From the NCBI GenBank assembly GCA_037903355.1, contig JBAJFE010000004.1:2852001-2916000 (forward strand): 64,000 nucleotides of DNA. The letters run 5' to 3'. The notes beneath the pieces are model-generated. The model was not told where the DNA came from. It saw only the letters and a program-made list of their open reading frames with translations, and ran no database searches. A program made the position numbers and the translations under genes. This document shows positions 47,397 to 58,849 of this stretch, piece by piece (position 1 is the stretch's first letter; each line of letters begins with the position of its first letter). The stretch is from Trichuris trichiura (taxonomy: Eukaryota > Nematoda > Enoplea > Trichinellida > Trichuridae).

Positions 47397-50300
47397 ATGG
47401 CTCTCCACTACCTTTTAACGCTATTTTTAGTCGTACAGGTAATTCAATATTCTATTATCTACTAAATTCTGTATCGCAAATCTCACACTGAGACTGTAGC
47501 GCTGAAGCCGAGAAAAGCATTTCGCATCATAAGTTTATGTGACAACTTTATTTCAATACTCGTCAGCAGCACCTGAGGAGAGAGTTTCATTACTTCAAGA
47601 AAGTTAGCTAAAACCTAAAGTACTCTGCTCCAGAAGGACTTGAACCTTGTCCAAGCTGTGTATGAATTGTGCAAACGAGAGAACAAATGTTTTAATATTT
47701 TTTCAGCCGCAAAGTAACGGTTTTAGCGAAATATGAATTTATTCCTAGTATAGCAAAATTTACTTGTGCCCATTTTCAGGCAACGCTACAAGAATCTAGA
47801 GAATGGAAGGACGAGCGAACGGCGTTTATAAGCATTGCGAGAAATTTCTCTACCAGCAGACTGGCACTTATTTATTTTTCGCGTCTCAAGTTATCAGAAT
47901 ATCACAGATGTCTACATAAAACAGAAGTCCGTACGGAATTGGAAGATTTAGCATGCAAGTGTCATACCTGCAGAGGGAGCCAGTAAGCAATATTACATTA
48001 TTAACAAAACTCAATCAATATGCAGCAAACGGCAGACAAGCATACATCTGCGCATGTCATCCTGCTTTAACAGTCCACTAAAACGTTGACCAAAACAAAT
48101 GAATGCCAAAGGACTCCTCAGAAGACAAATGCCTCTTTGCTTCGGCGCAGCATTTACCAGCGCAGGTCACGTGCTACGGAACTATTAGACAGCGACGAAT
48201 CCCATTTCAAGCAACTACTCCTGTTTCTTGTACCTAGGTAGACATGCTATCAAGGATTTAGCTTTAAACCTCAAACATAAACAGTGATGAAATAGTAAAC
48301 GAGTGTTTCCACCTGCACTAAAACCTAACGTTTTAATTCATTACAGATAGTTTCGAGGATGAACTTTTGTCGTTCGTAAACTCCCCTGAAAGGAATTTAC
48401 TAAATTTTAATGCGGTTTCCATTTGTTACATTAAGGTTGAGACCATTATGTGCTGTTGAAAAAGAGAACCACGCTCTCCTAGTCACATTGATGGGTTCTT
48501 CTAAACCTGTAAGTTATCATTAATGTATTGGCCCTCTTTTCTAGCAGAAGCGCTATGAAAAATGGTATCTTTCTTTACTGAACGCAGTAACCATTTCCAG
48601 CCCAAAGATAATAACTATTAAACTAGCAAGAGTAGCAAAAGCAGTGACCTATTAATAACAGATTTAAAGCAACGCTGGCGCGTCTTCCAAAAGCATATCA
48701 ACGGAGGTTTTACAGGTGAGATTAGTGGCATCTTTCTCACTTTTAAGCAATGGAGGGCACTGATGAAAAGCTGAGTAAAACGTCTGATGTTCTGAGTATG
48801 TAACACGCTGGTACGGGACAGCGCATGTTGAAGATGAATGTTGTTAAGGAAAATGTCGCATCAGTTACCAAACAATAAATCTATTTATGGCTAGAGCTTT
48901 CAGGTGTAGTCTTAATCCGTCATCAGCGAAAAAAATTATTGTAATAATGACCGTCTGTACCTGACCGTTAATGGAGAGATTAGGCATATTAGGGAAACGG
49001 GGATACCCTACGGATATTGTTCTGTCTTCCACATTTTTCCAGGAAAGGCACACATGAAATGTCAACACAGGTATGCATAGTACGCTTGCTGCTTTCGTCC
49101 GTACGTTGTTTTTTTGTTTTATTGGGCAACAGTCATCGAAAAGCATACAATGCTCATTTAGAAATTCGCCTATTGCGAAGTGTTCCACAAATTGTCGAGT
49201 GTTTTGCAGGTGAGTCCATCTTGTAGGCTTATTGCGGATTATTTGGCACATGGAGAGATGGATATGAGCTAATGATGGTAGATTGCCAGTTCGCCGCAGA
49301 ACTAAACGACCGTGGCAGACCACTGGCTGCACTTTGCTACGAGAACACTACCATGGGTAGGAGAAGTACTAGAGAGGTAAGCAGTTAAAGCATCTTTCCA
49401 CGCGTGCTTATCTTACCCTTTTGCCTTTCCGTAAATTGCATCAATATGCTTAAGACCTGCGAAAGTGAAGCACAGTCAATAGAAAGGCAGGCATGTCAAT
49501 TAACACATGGTATTGCTTGCACTAAGCCGTCTTCTCTTTTAGGAAATCAGTAGTGGAGAACAGTGCAAGAAATGGGCGTATCTAGGTACTCAGGTATGCT
49601 CATCAGCAATATGCAATACCTCGCAGCATAATGAAATGCGAATGCTATTTTAGTTACCCCCATTGCAATTGCCAGAGCATCTTAAATCACCGGACGCCAA
49701 TCTCTTATGGTATGAAACCGCTAATCTTGAATCCTTCAACGGTAACATTGCAGTTGGTCCAAATTCTTTTATGAATTCGTTATGTTTGGCATTTCAGGTT
49801 ACGGTTCAAGAAGTAGGGAAGTCGCTACTACACGTTGGATAAAGAATACGTATGGGAGGACTGGATTTTCTGGAATAGGAAAATTACAAGAATATGGGCC
49901 GAACGCAGCACTTTATTTATTCATAACCGGATAAATTGTACGCTGCATTAAAAGGAGTAGCAATCAAGAAAATTTCTCGGTGGGGATGCTTTTACAGCAG
50001 AGACAAGTGAAGACCCAGAACTTACTTTGCCACTGAAAACTCATGACTGTATTGCATGTTTAATCTCCCACGTGTTTTGACTCCCTACTGAAGTAGCGAA
50101 TAGATGTCGATGCTTTGCATTCCTTAATGCTAAGCGGTATAAAAGCATGGTAGCAGCTTTCATTTCTCCATTCTTAAGCATCGAAAAAATAAATTAACCA
50201 GCACACATTACGTCCTTAAAATAATGCTGACTCGTAAACAAGTCGTGAATTCAGGTACAGTAATGGGAAAACCATGGTTCTTGTAGAAGACACTGACGAC

Positions 50301-51666
50301 TATACTGCTTTGCCAAGGGTATGAACTTTCGTCAATAATGAAATGCGCCAACATTTTTCTTCAGTTTTGGGTGAAAAAAGCAACGATTGATAGTGATCAC
50401 ATTAAGAGAAAGGTTCAAAAACTGAACCTGTACTGCAGTGTTTCCCAAATTTTTTGGAGCCAGGGCCCCCTTTCGCGACCTTCAACTTGCCGGGGCTCCC
50501 CGTCGTTCTCTCCAACGTAATTCTTGTGCTTCTGTTATCCTTAGGTGCGCCTACAGTAGTTACGTTGTTGTGACTTTGTACAAGTAGTTCAACACCTGAA
50601 ACAGGCAGCAGAATGTAGAATTGACTTCGCTGCCTACCGTGTATGCCAAAGAAAAAACAGTTCGTCATTAAAAACCTTATTAACCTGCGGATCTTGTCAG
50701 CCGCAAGTAGGACCCCATCTTGGGCGCTGTGAAAGTTGAGTGTGCGATCAATGGCTGGAAAACCTGGCGATGCGAAGTCAACGCTGGGTTTATTTTCTAT
50801 ACTAGAGCGAAATGGCTAGTAAGGAAGCCGGCTGCCAAATACAATGAAAGCTCCTTAACGATATTCCAAGCCATTAACGCCTTTAATTCTTTAGTTGGCG
50901 CTGAAAGCGTTCTTTTCGTATTGCTGGACTTAAGCCGGCTAATTGCAGATCAGAGAGCCTTCAGAGTACAAGCGCCGCACTGGGTTTCCTCTTTCTCAAC
51001 TTTTTGGGCTGTTAGCAATGGTAGCGCAATATGTAAGGCAGGCTGCAATGCTGTTCTTAGGGCTGCGCAACACTGAATCTAAATTCAGTATTTCTTCAGA
51101 GCAAGACGACAGTCGCTTGATCTTACCTCTCCGTGACGGCTGGGTATGGTGTAGTGCTACTAATTTATCCACGTCTGGCTTGATAGTCGTCAGGAGTAAT
51201 CTTAGGTCGCCTCGCCTCACTATCCTGAAAGGCAGGATCGTTCTCGTCCTGCGGCACCGACTACCAGGGACCCCCGAAATCCCCAGTCCTTCCCAGCGCC
51301 CCCCTCAAATTTTCCAGGGCCCCCAAGGGGCCCCTGGGACTCCCTTTGGGAATCACTGCTGTACTGCAACGAGTCTGAAATAAATGTTATGGTCACAACC
51401 AGACAGAATGTAAGTGCGTAGTTATTTTCAATTTGTACAACATCTGCTTTCAGTTTCGCGTTGGTTATTTGAAAAACAGGCATAATACTGATAACGCGTG
51501 GCTGGAGGGAGCCATTATTCATCTGCATGACAATTCTGATCATAGATGCTTCAGTCCTCATCCAGAGCATTCCGATGTTAAATCCCGACGGTACAGATGG
51601 CAAGTTTTGCCGCATACTATTACCCCAAGACTATTCGCGCGAACCTTCAGTATAAGCATGAAGTGA
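47397..51666 (+). pseudogene. Pseudo-Nudix gene, copy 6, inactivated
   Basis: Remnant exons: 47397-47438, 47780-47982, 49227-49376, 49543-49597, 49798-49930, 50255-50318, 50365-50435 joined to 51367-51409 around an insertion, and 51454-51666. Three independent lesions are visible. Exon 2 is 203 nt instead of 204, a one-base deletion near 47918. The donor after exon 5 reads ATAAAT (49931) where the others have GTAAAT or GTAGAT. A 923-bp hAT element with a perfect 8-bp target duplication interrupts exon 7. One of the six cysteines is also lost (VSY for VSC). The leader, the remaining cysteines and NTDNAW are still readable, so inactivation looks recent. Confidence 0.88.
50436..51358 (-). mobile_element. 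Non-autonomous hAT element, copy B, inside exon 7 of copy 6
   Basis: A 923-bp element with termini CAGTGTTTCCCAAA and TTTGGGAATCACTG, flanked by an exact 8-bp target duplication CTGTACTG (50428-50435 and 51359-51366), the standard hAT size. Removing element and one duplication restores a 114-nt exon, the length in all other copies. The minus strand near 51220-51130 encodes only the tail of a hAT transposase (RGDLRLLLTTIKPDVDKLVALHH). It aligns end to end with copy A at 28450-29387. Confidence 0.92.
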
Positions 51667-51787
51667 GTGTGCCTTCATAATGGAACCAGTCTTTGTTTTT
51701 TACCATTGGACTGACAGCTGTAATTGAAAATTTTGACATTCGATCTTCTGACTGCCTTCTCGTTTTCACTTATTTAATTTTTTCATG

Positions 51788-51793
51788 AATAAA
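51788..51793 (+). terminator. Polyadenylation signal, copy 6
   Basis: AATAAA 122 bp after the remnant stop codon. Confidence 0.5.
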
Positions 51794-54138
51794 CTTTTTA
51801 TCAATCACGAGCTGTTTTTGTAGCCCTTTTGCTTAAGGAAGTCCAATGGCATAACAAAACGATTTAAGTTCATAAGCCGTTAGGCACTGTGTGCTTCACA
51901 GTGACCGAACATTGTAGTAGTCTTCATTGTGAAAATATACCTACTTTCTGCTGCTCCATTTTGCATTGTCGTATTATGGGAAGAAACGTGTACTGCAAAC
52001 AAACTGGGGTTGATTATGCTACTTAATAGGATCTGCTGCACACGTGTTTCGCGAACTGGCTTCAAGAATGTGCGCATGCACAACTTCAAAGCTTCAATGA
52101 TGCTGTTAATCGCCACTGTGACATTATAGCATCTAATGGGAGTCATGAACGTTTTCGTCACTGTAGAGTCATTCTACACGTGTGACCGAAAAGCGCGCGT
52201 AAGAACAGGGTGCGGTCTGTGTTTGCTTTCGGTGAGTGAGAGCATAAGGAGACTTGAACGTGCGCCCGTGCCTTCCAGCTACTAAAATCGCGTTATGTGA
52301 GAAAGTGCAAAGATTTCGAAATCGCGCATGAGCGAAAAACGCGTTATGCGAGAACTACTTGTAGTTCCCCTACTTCATTGAGCTCAATTCCTCAGTAACT
52401 CATGTGCTTTCAAAGCCATTACCGGCGTTATCGCTGCGGTTGTGAAGTATGCGTACGGCTCGCTTTGCTTTCTTGAAATTGAACGAGCATTCTCTGCAGA
52501 TAATCTAGGTTGCAGTAAAGCTGAGCAACGTGAAGCGCATTCTACTACAGCAGATGCTCTTAGAGCATTCTATTAGTGTAGTCAAGCTGCGCAGCCGCTG
52601 GCGGTCTCACACTTTAGTAAACCAAGAAAAAGTTTTTGAAAACTAAAGATGTAGAATTTTTGTCATATTTTCATAGATCTTTCCAAGGTATATCAGCCGC
52701 CGATTGTCGTTAGGCTATGCTGTTTAGAAATTTTGGAATTAGTCACGAAGTCGCTTGACAAATGGGACTACTCGTCAATTGAAAAAGTTTGCAATTCATG
52801 ACGAACATATCTCATGATCTAATGAAGAATCATATGTCAAGCTTACGACAAAGTTTACTAAACTGGCTCTAACTGATTTGGTAGATTTTCTACGGCTTTT
52901 CCCGTTTTGTCTGTGTTCGTATCTGTAATTAAACGAAACAATTGCTCTACCAACGGCTCTACCAGAACATCTGGCTCTAACTAAGAAAAAACCAACCCCT
53001 GCACAAACTTGGAAAACCGATGGGCAAATCATAGGACACATCCAGGTTGGGTAGACCAGGACTGAGTTTCACCTTGGATTGGCAACGTTTGAGCAAATCA
53101 ACCGCGTGACGCACTACGCAAGCAATAGCGTATTGTCACAACTGGAACAGGAAACGGAGAAGGATTTGATGAAGAAAGTGAAACTAAAGAACGTGCGTTC
53201 CCTTTAGGCGATATGCGTTTTGAAGGCTTGAAACTTGCATCAGAGTGTTTGGGAATGGAAATAGTAGGTCATTCAGGGAACAGCTGCTGCGCCTGAAAAG
53301 TCTCCGTGACTTAACAGCTAAGAAACGATTGGTAGTTTCAAAGCAAGCGCGCCTAATGAACCCTTTTGTTAAAGTCTATTTTTCAGCTTATGTCGACATT
53401 TAGCACTTAAATTGTTTCACATTTAGAGACGTGTACAACAAACGCTTTTTACAATAAAGTTAGAGCGGAAACTGAATCAATGAAATATCATGTATTCCAT
53501 TATCCAGACAACCGCTGGTCCTGTTTAGTCAGGACAACCTTAGTTCTACTGTATTAATAGTTTCATATACAAACGTTCGTGTAGGGGTTGCCACGCCCTT
53601 ATGGTCAAGGGAAGGGATTCCGTACCCCATCACGGGTACGCATATTGAATCCCAGCTGTAGCCCCAAACTGGCGTCAGGCTGTGCGACAAGCCGGTGGTG
53701 AAACATCTCGGTCTTACCACACCAGCCAAATGGACCGTCCATCGCCAACCCCACATATGTGAGACAAAAGCATAACAAATATATGTGGGTCAAGCGAACT
53801 GCAACGAGTACATTGCCAAATGGTCAACAAGGAGTTTCTGCTGAGACAAGAACAGTAGCGAGTCCTACATGACCACAGCCAAGTGAGTGAGAAAGAAATG
53901 CGTGCTATACTACTTCCACGTCTGTGTGTTGCACGAAAAGTAATAACATCACAAACTAACAATTTCCAGTTCCCTACGTTTCCTCAGGGGCAATCTAAAT
54001 GTCAGTGGCCAAAGCAAGCTATGTATTCGATCGTCAAGTTTTTCAACTCCGCGTGACTGGCTGAGCAGACAAGTTTAAAGGCAACAGATGTAGGCCACAA
54101 AGAGCAGTCAAAGCGTAATTCAACCGCTCGCACCGGTC
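51794..54138. other. Intergenic region between Nudix-like copy 6 and UGT 2
   Basis: The first 350 bp are a shortened version of the paralogous 3' flank. Two direct copies of a CGCGTTATG-Y-GAGAA motif lie near 52285-52304 and 52335-52354. A fragment similar to the PLE 4 arm lies at 52885-52957. A G/C-richer stretch near 53580-53760 has overlapping minus-strand frames but no recognised product. The last 100 bp resemble the UGT 1 upstream region. Confidence 0.4.
52885..52957. repeat. Fragment of a PLE 4-like arm
   Basis: TTCTACGGCTTTTCCCGTT and the following 55 bp match 34930-35000. The ribozyme-like part and any target duplication are absent. Confidence 0.55.
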
Positions 54139-55668
54139 ATGAAGTATGCTACTATCATCATAGCCATATTAGCGGCTTCACTTGCCATGAAGAGAACAGC
54201 AAAAGCAAAAAACATTTTGTTCATCCCAGCCACGGGAGCAACAAGTCACGTGAAGTCAATGCTTCCTCTTGCAGAGAATCTTCTCAAGGATGGCCACAAC
54301 GTTTCATTGTTGCAATATTACAATGAAGAGAAACAAAAAGTTACTCATGATTCAATACAATTTACTTACGTGCTCACTTCCGGTGGAAGACTAATAGATG
54401 AGAAACAACAAAGCAGGATCTGGCGCAAAAAAGGGATGAATCCATGGGTGATCCTGAAAGCAACGTGGAAAGCATCAGCCGCTTGCCTTCGTTCAACGTA
54501 CACAGACGGTCAAAAGGAAATTTACCAAAATCTGAGTACACTTAACTGGGATTTATTGATTGTGGACAATTTGCTCCAGCCGTGTGGTATTGTTTTAAGT
54601 ACCAACACTAAAGGTAGGCCATGGATTGATTATAGCACAACTGCAATGCTGAAACACATACGACGATATAGAGCTGTGAATGTGCCACCCTCTGTTGACG
54701 TGTCACCACTGATCATGGAAGAGTTTCAACCAACGAATTTCAAAAATAGAGTGCTCAGCGCCATTGAACACGTTTTGGAATGCATACTTTTGTTCAGCCT
54801 CTCTGTTGCAATGACCATGCCATGGTTAGCACAAAGCGCTATGCTCAGTATAGAACATGTCAATGATTTCCACACCAATGCAGTGTACTCACTTGGATCT
54901 CTCTCAACAAAGTTAGACGTTACTCTTCCACAGACGATGAATACATTTTCGATCGATTATGCATGTCCGAAAGCAGCTAAACTCAACTATGAGTATCAAA
55001 AGTTCGTAGAAGATCCTGCTTCAAGAGGGACAATTGTTTTTTCATTCGGTCACACTGCCGACTGGAAAGAAGCACCCACTGAATTGATTAAAGCAATCTC
55101 CTCCGCGTTTGAAAACTTATCGCAATATCACATTGTTTGGCAGTTCAACGGAAACATCAGTATTGTAAGCAGTAGTGCTCACTTGAGAATAGAACCTTGG
55201 ATTCCGCTGCCATCGCTATTACAACATTCAAAAACGGTATTGTTCATAACCCATTCCGGCATTAAGAGCTTCCGAGAAGCCATATGCTTTGCTGTACCAA
55301 TGCTATCCATTCCCTTGTTCGGTGACCAAGTACGAAATACCATACTGGCAAAATTTCATGGTTTGGGCGTTCGTTTAGACAAGACGCGGCTCACTGAAGA
55401 AACATTTTATAAGGGAATTCTCACCGTATTGCACGATAGCGGCTACAAGCAGCGCATAACGAAGCTGAGCGCAATGCTATCTGACAATTTGATTGATGAA
55501 ACAAAGAAGGGAAGCTTTTGGATTAACTTCTACCTACGCCATCCTCACAGCGCTTCTCATATGCGCCTTAAAGGCATCACGATGACCACTTTCTCATATC
55601 ACAGTTACGACCTTTTGGCGATCGTCTGTGTTTTGCTGCTTGCTTTCCACTGCGGAATCTATTACTAA
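54139..55668 (+). CDS. UDP-glucuronosyltransferase-like protein, UGT 2
   Basis: Single-exon frame of 509 residues, close to UGT 1 over its whole length, including leader, signature and anchor. Likely catalytic His37 (IPATGATSH) and Asp143 (LLIVDNLLQPCG). The donor signature reads WIPLPSLLQHSKTVLFITHSG, then FREA and FGDQ, with the same non-canonical WIPL and THSG as UGT 1. The C-terminal anchor (about 490-507, LLAIVCVLLLAFHCG) ends the protein with no cytosolic dilysine tail. The 3' flank is also shared with UGT 1 for about 0.8 kb, so the pair came from a segmental duplication now separated by four Nudix-like copies. Acceptor and sugar are unknown. Confidence 0.88.
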   Translation: MKYATIIIAILAASLAMKRTAKAKNILFIPATGATSHVKSMLPLAENLLKDGHNVSLLQYYNEEKQKVTHDSIQFTYVLTSGGRLIDEKQQSRIWRKKGMNPWVILKATWKASAACLRSTYTDGQKEIYQNLSTLNWDLLIVDNLLQPCGIVLSTNTKGRPWIDYSTTAMLKHIRRYRAVNVPPSVDVSPLIMEEFQPTNFKNRVLSAIEHVLECILLFSLSVAMTMPWLAQSAMLSIEHVNDFHTNAVYSLGSLSTKLDVTLPQTMNTFSIDYACPKAAKLNYEYQKFVEDPASRGTIVFSFGHTADWKEAPTELIKAISSAFENLSQYHIVWQFNGNISIVSSSAHLRIEPWIPLPSLLQHSKTVLFITHSGIKSFREAICFAVPMLSIPLFGDQVRNTILAKFHGLGVRLDKTRLTEETFYKGILTVLHDSGYKQRITKLSAMLSDNLIDETKKGSFWINFYLRHPHSASHMRLKGITMTTFSYHSYDLLAIVCVLLLAFHCGIYY

Positions 55669-58600
55669 GAAGAGTATGGAAAACGTAATGACTTCTATAA
55701 AACGACATCTGAATAGCAAGCCTCATGTCTTTTGTGTCAATGCCTTCCTAAGTATCCGCAAAATACTTCTGAGGTACAGCTGCATTGCCAACTGCATGGG
55801 ATGATGAGTTTTTCTTTCATTCGAATTCGTATTATCTGTAGCAAGGACTTCATTGTCCCATTCAAACAGGACTAATGTGACGGTTAAAGGAGCAGAAGAA
55901 AAGAATTGGGCGGTTACTTATGAAATGAAACTCACTGTCCGGTTCTGAGCCCCAGGCGTTTTGTAAAAGGTCTGTATTTATTCAGGTGATGGTTTCTAGT
56001 AAGAGCGGAATAATATGTTCCAGTTCAAAATTGCGAATGCATACAGGCTTGCTATCACCACTTGCTATTAACTGTTTAATCATCCGCCGGGAAAGTTTTC
56101 TCTCATTCGAATACAAGCCCTAGTGCGAAACAGATGGATGCCACCTGCGGGTGGCTATTGTTCAGTGGAACAATTTCAATTGAAAATAAAATGTCAACTC
56201 ACATCAACTTTCTTGAGTATGTTAATTGTCGCAATATTAAGCCCGTAGAGTCAAAAAGTATCAATACGCAATTGAACGACAGGAAACTGGTAGCTACAGG
56301 AGCCTGCTCCTTGATCACGACTGTTCGTAGGAAACAGAACTTCATTCTTGAAACAAGTTTTCAAGAACAAAGATCTACAGCACAGCTGTTCCGCGGCTGC
56401 AAAGAAATCAGATCAATGGTACACGTGCCCATTGTAGATTCATCGAGGAAATTATCATGTAGTACCTCGCTGTTCTTCAAGCCAGCTTCTCACCAACTGT
56501 CTCAAGCACCCCTACTCAAAGCACACGAACAGAAAAAATTTCCAGTCTTTTCCAGGGTTCATGTTTAAACGAGCAGTTCCGTCAAAAATGCCCGATGAAT
56601 CTGCTCAGAAAATTTGGCCTCTCCTCTTCCCTTTGGAACTTCGTATCCAAACTCCTTAGGCTAAAGACTTCAGAAGCCTCAATACTTTAGTGTATGCATG
56701 TGAAGAATAACTAAAGCGCGTTATATATTATCGTGAGAAACAACTCAGTAAACCGCACTGCACTGACATGGCTGAACACGAACTGACTGTGTGAGCGATA
56801 TCGTCCTACCATTTTATGGCAACCAGAATTTTAAAAGTTTGAACATCGCCGCGCACGCTGATGCAGACTATCGATCGCCTCCTATGTGAATGATGGGACC
56901 GCTAAGTGGAATTTCAACTCTGTAAATAAAAGAATCAGTATTAGCAAAGTTGGAATAAGCAGGAATGGAAAGCCGATCTGGTAATGCGCAAAGCATTACT
57001 AAATCTTTCTGCAGTTCCGCCTAAACGAGCTGCAGCGAGCTGTTATGCCATACTATAATAGTTCTTATTTGGCTGTTAACCATTCAAAATATACAATTTT
57101 GTTGAAGGTGCGCAGGTTCATTTTGCGCCTCAGATAGAAGCAACCCATTGTGAACTTACGTGTTTTATCCACAGAAGGATGGAACCGACATTGTTTGGTC
57201 TTCAGTGATTACGCTCAACACAGACATAGATTGGCGCATAATGTGAAATATGGCTTCCCCAGCGATTTTCAACCGGCTCAGCTACATGTAGGCACCGCTA
57301 AGTAATTACGCGCTGAGGATGGAGACAGACGTTTCCCGAAAACTTCGCAAACATGAATAAAGTTTGACAGGTCGCACTTCCGTAAATCATTATGAAACGC
57401 AGTGGCAAGAAATAAAACCATACAATAGACGACATGCATCTCTGAAACACCAAAAGTCACTCATTTGTTTTCTAAACAGTAAACGTACTCTGCCGACTTC
57501 GCCATGAACTTTTATTTCGCCAGTTACTACAATTTCAACACTTATGTCCACGTCAAACTTCTTATATGCACATTCTTGTAAACATATGGACCCCTGTGTC
57601 TGCCATTTCTCTTCAGCCCACGCAAATTGTTATTTTGAAATTTACAGCTTGTGCATGAAGTAACGCTGGTTGCTGACATTCCCGCGCTTGCAAATCATAG
57701 TGAACGAAAATGATATTACTTGATAGAGCTATCATGGGTTTCCACACATTTTTTTCTGATAATACCTACTTTCCTTGTTCGAACAAGTGATCTAGCGATG
57801 GCCGTCTCTATATGCTTCTTTATCGATCATTCACAGAGCTGCTGCTGCACACTAAATAGTCAGTGAATAGCTGCGCAGCATTGTGAGTCCCATTCAAGGA
57901 AAGCTGTAAGATCCTAACTCGGTGCTTACATTTGGATTGATCGCCTGACGGTTATAAGGCAAGAAAATCTACTTAGGATGTCATGGCAGCCGTGCAACCA
58001 GACAACCTAGTGGATGTCAGCGTCCGTTGAACCACATCTCGGGAAGGGCATCCGTTCGATAGCCCGTAACGTAGGAAAAGCAAAGATTTGCTGAACTGTC
58101 CCATTCAGGAACTTTGGTTCGATGGCCGGCAACTTAAGAGAAAGGACCTAAACGTTTGTTTCAACAAAACCAAGCGTATTTTTTCACCGACCTATTAATA
58201 ACACGCATTCATATTTAAGTCACAGTAAGTACGCGTGCATAAAGCAGCGGTTATTAGCACTGGCGACTCTTGGAACGCACCACATCGGATATGGAAGTTT
58301 TCCTGTGCAAATTAGCAGCGTAGCAGTGGCTTACTCGTCAAAAGATGAGATTCCGCGTCGTATCATAAGCTCGGAGACCAGCTCAGCCGAATCGTGCAAT
58401 GACTTCAAGCGGAGCGACGAGGAGGTTGCCGAAATAACTTGGTAGCATCATAGCGTCCTACAACCGGCTCATCCTTGACTCCCCATGTTTAGGACGAAGG
58501 CACAAATACGAAAAAAATATCTGTTAGAACGCGACCGTTGGGACGCTTGGCAGTCACCTAAGCAAAATGAGTAATCCTTCACCAAAGCAATACAAGCAGA

Positions 58601-58849
58601 AACTAAATACTCGCTCAACCACTTTCACGTTAAAAAGAACGAAAATGTGAACAAGCGTACTTTCCTTACTTACGCTAAAAATAGAAAGGCAGAAGTCAAC
58701 AGTAATGACCAATACCAAAGGAACAAAGTGTCAAAACGTCAAAAAGATAGGAAATGAGCATCAATTAGGCGTTCAAATCGGTCACCATTCGACTTTTAAC
58801 TGACCTTGCATAGTCGTACGCCAAAGTGAAACTCTCTCTGCTCATACTA
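55669..58849. other. Intergenic region between UGT 2 and the UGT pseudogene
   Basis: 55669-56480 is the 3' flank shared with UGT 1. A 144-codon ATG frame at 56134-56568 is only partly alignable to the broken equivalent near 19140-19500 and is not called as a gene. From 56570 to about 58390 nothing is recognised. From about 58395 the sequence matches the region before UGT 4 (61620 on), the upstream part of a tandem UGT duplication. Confidence 0.45.

Noticed and set aside
53529..53960. Overlapping minus-strand ORFs in a G/C-richer stretch
   Set aside because: No domain, no paralogue in the window and no promoter or intron pattern to support a gene.
56134..56568. 144-codon ORF downstream of UGT 2
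   Set aside because: The paralogous stretch after UGT 1 is interrupted by stops and shifts, and no domain is seen; kept only as a flank note.
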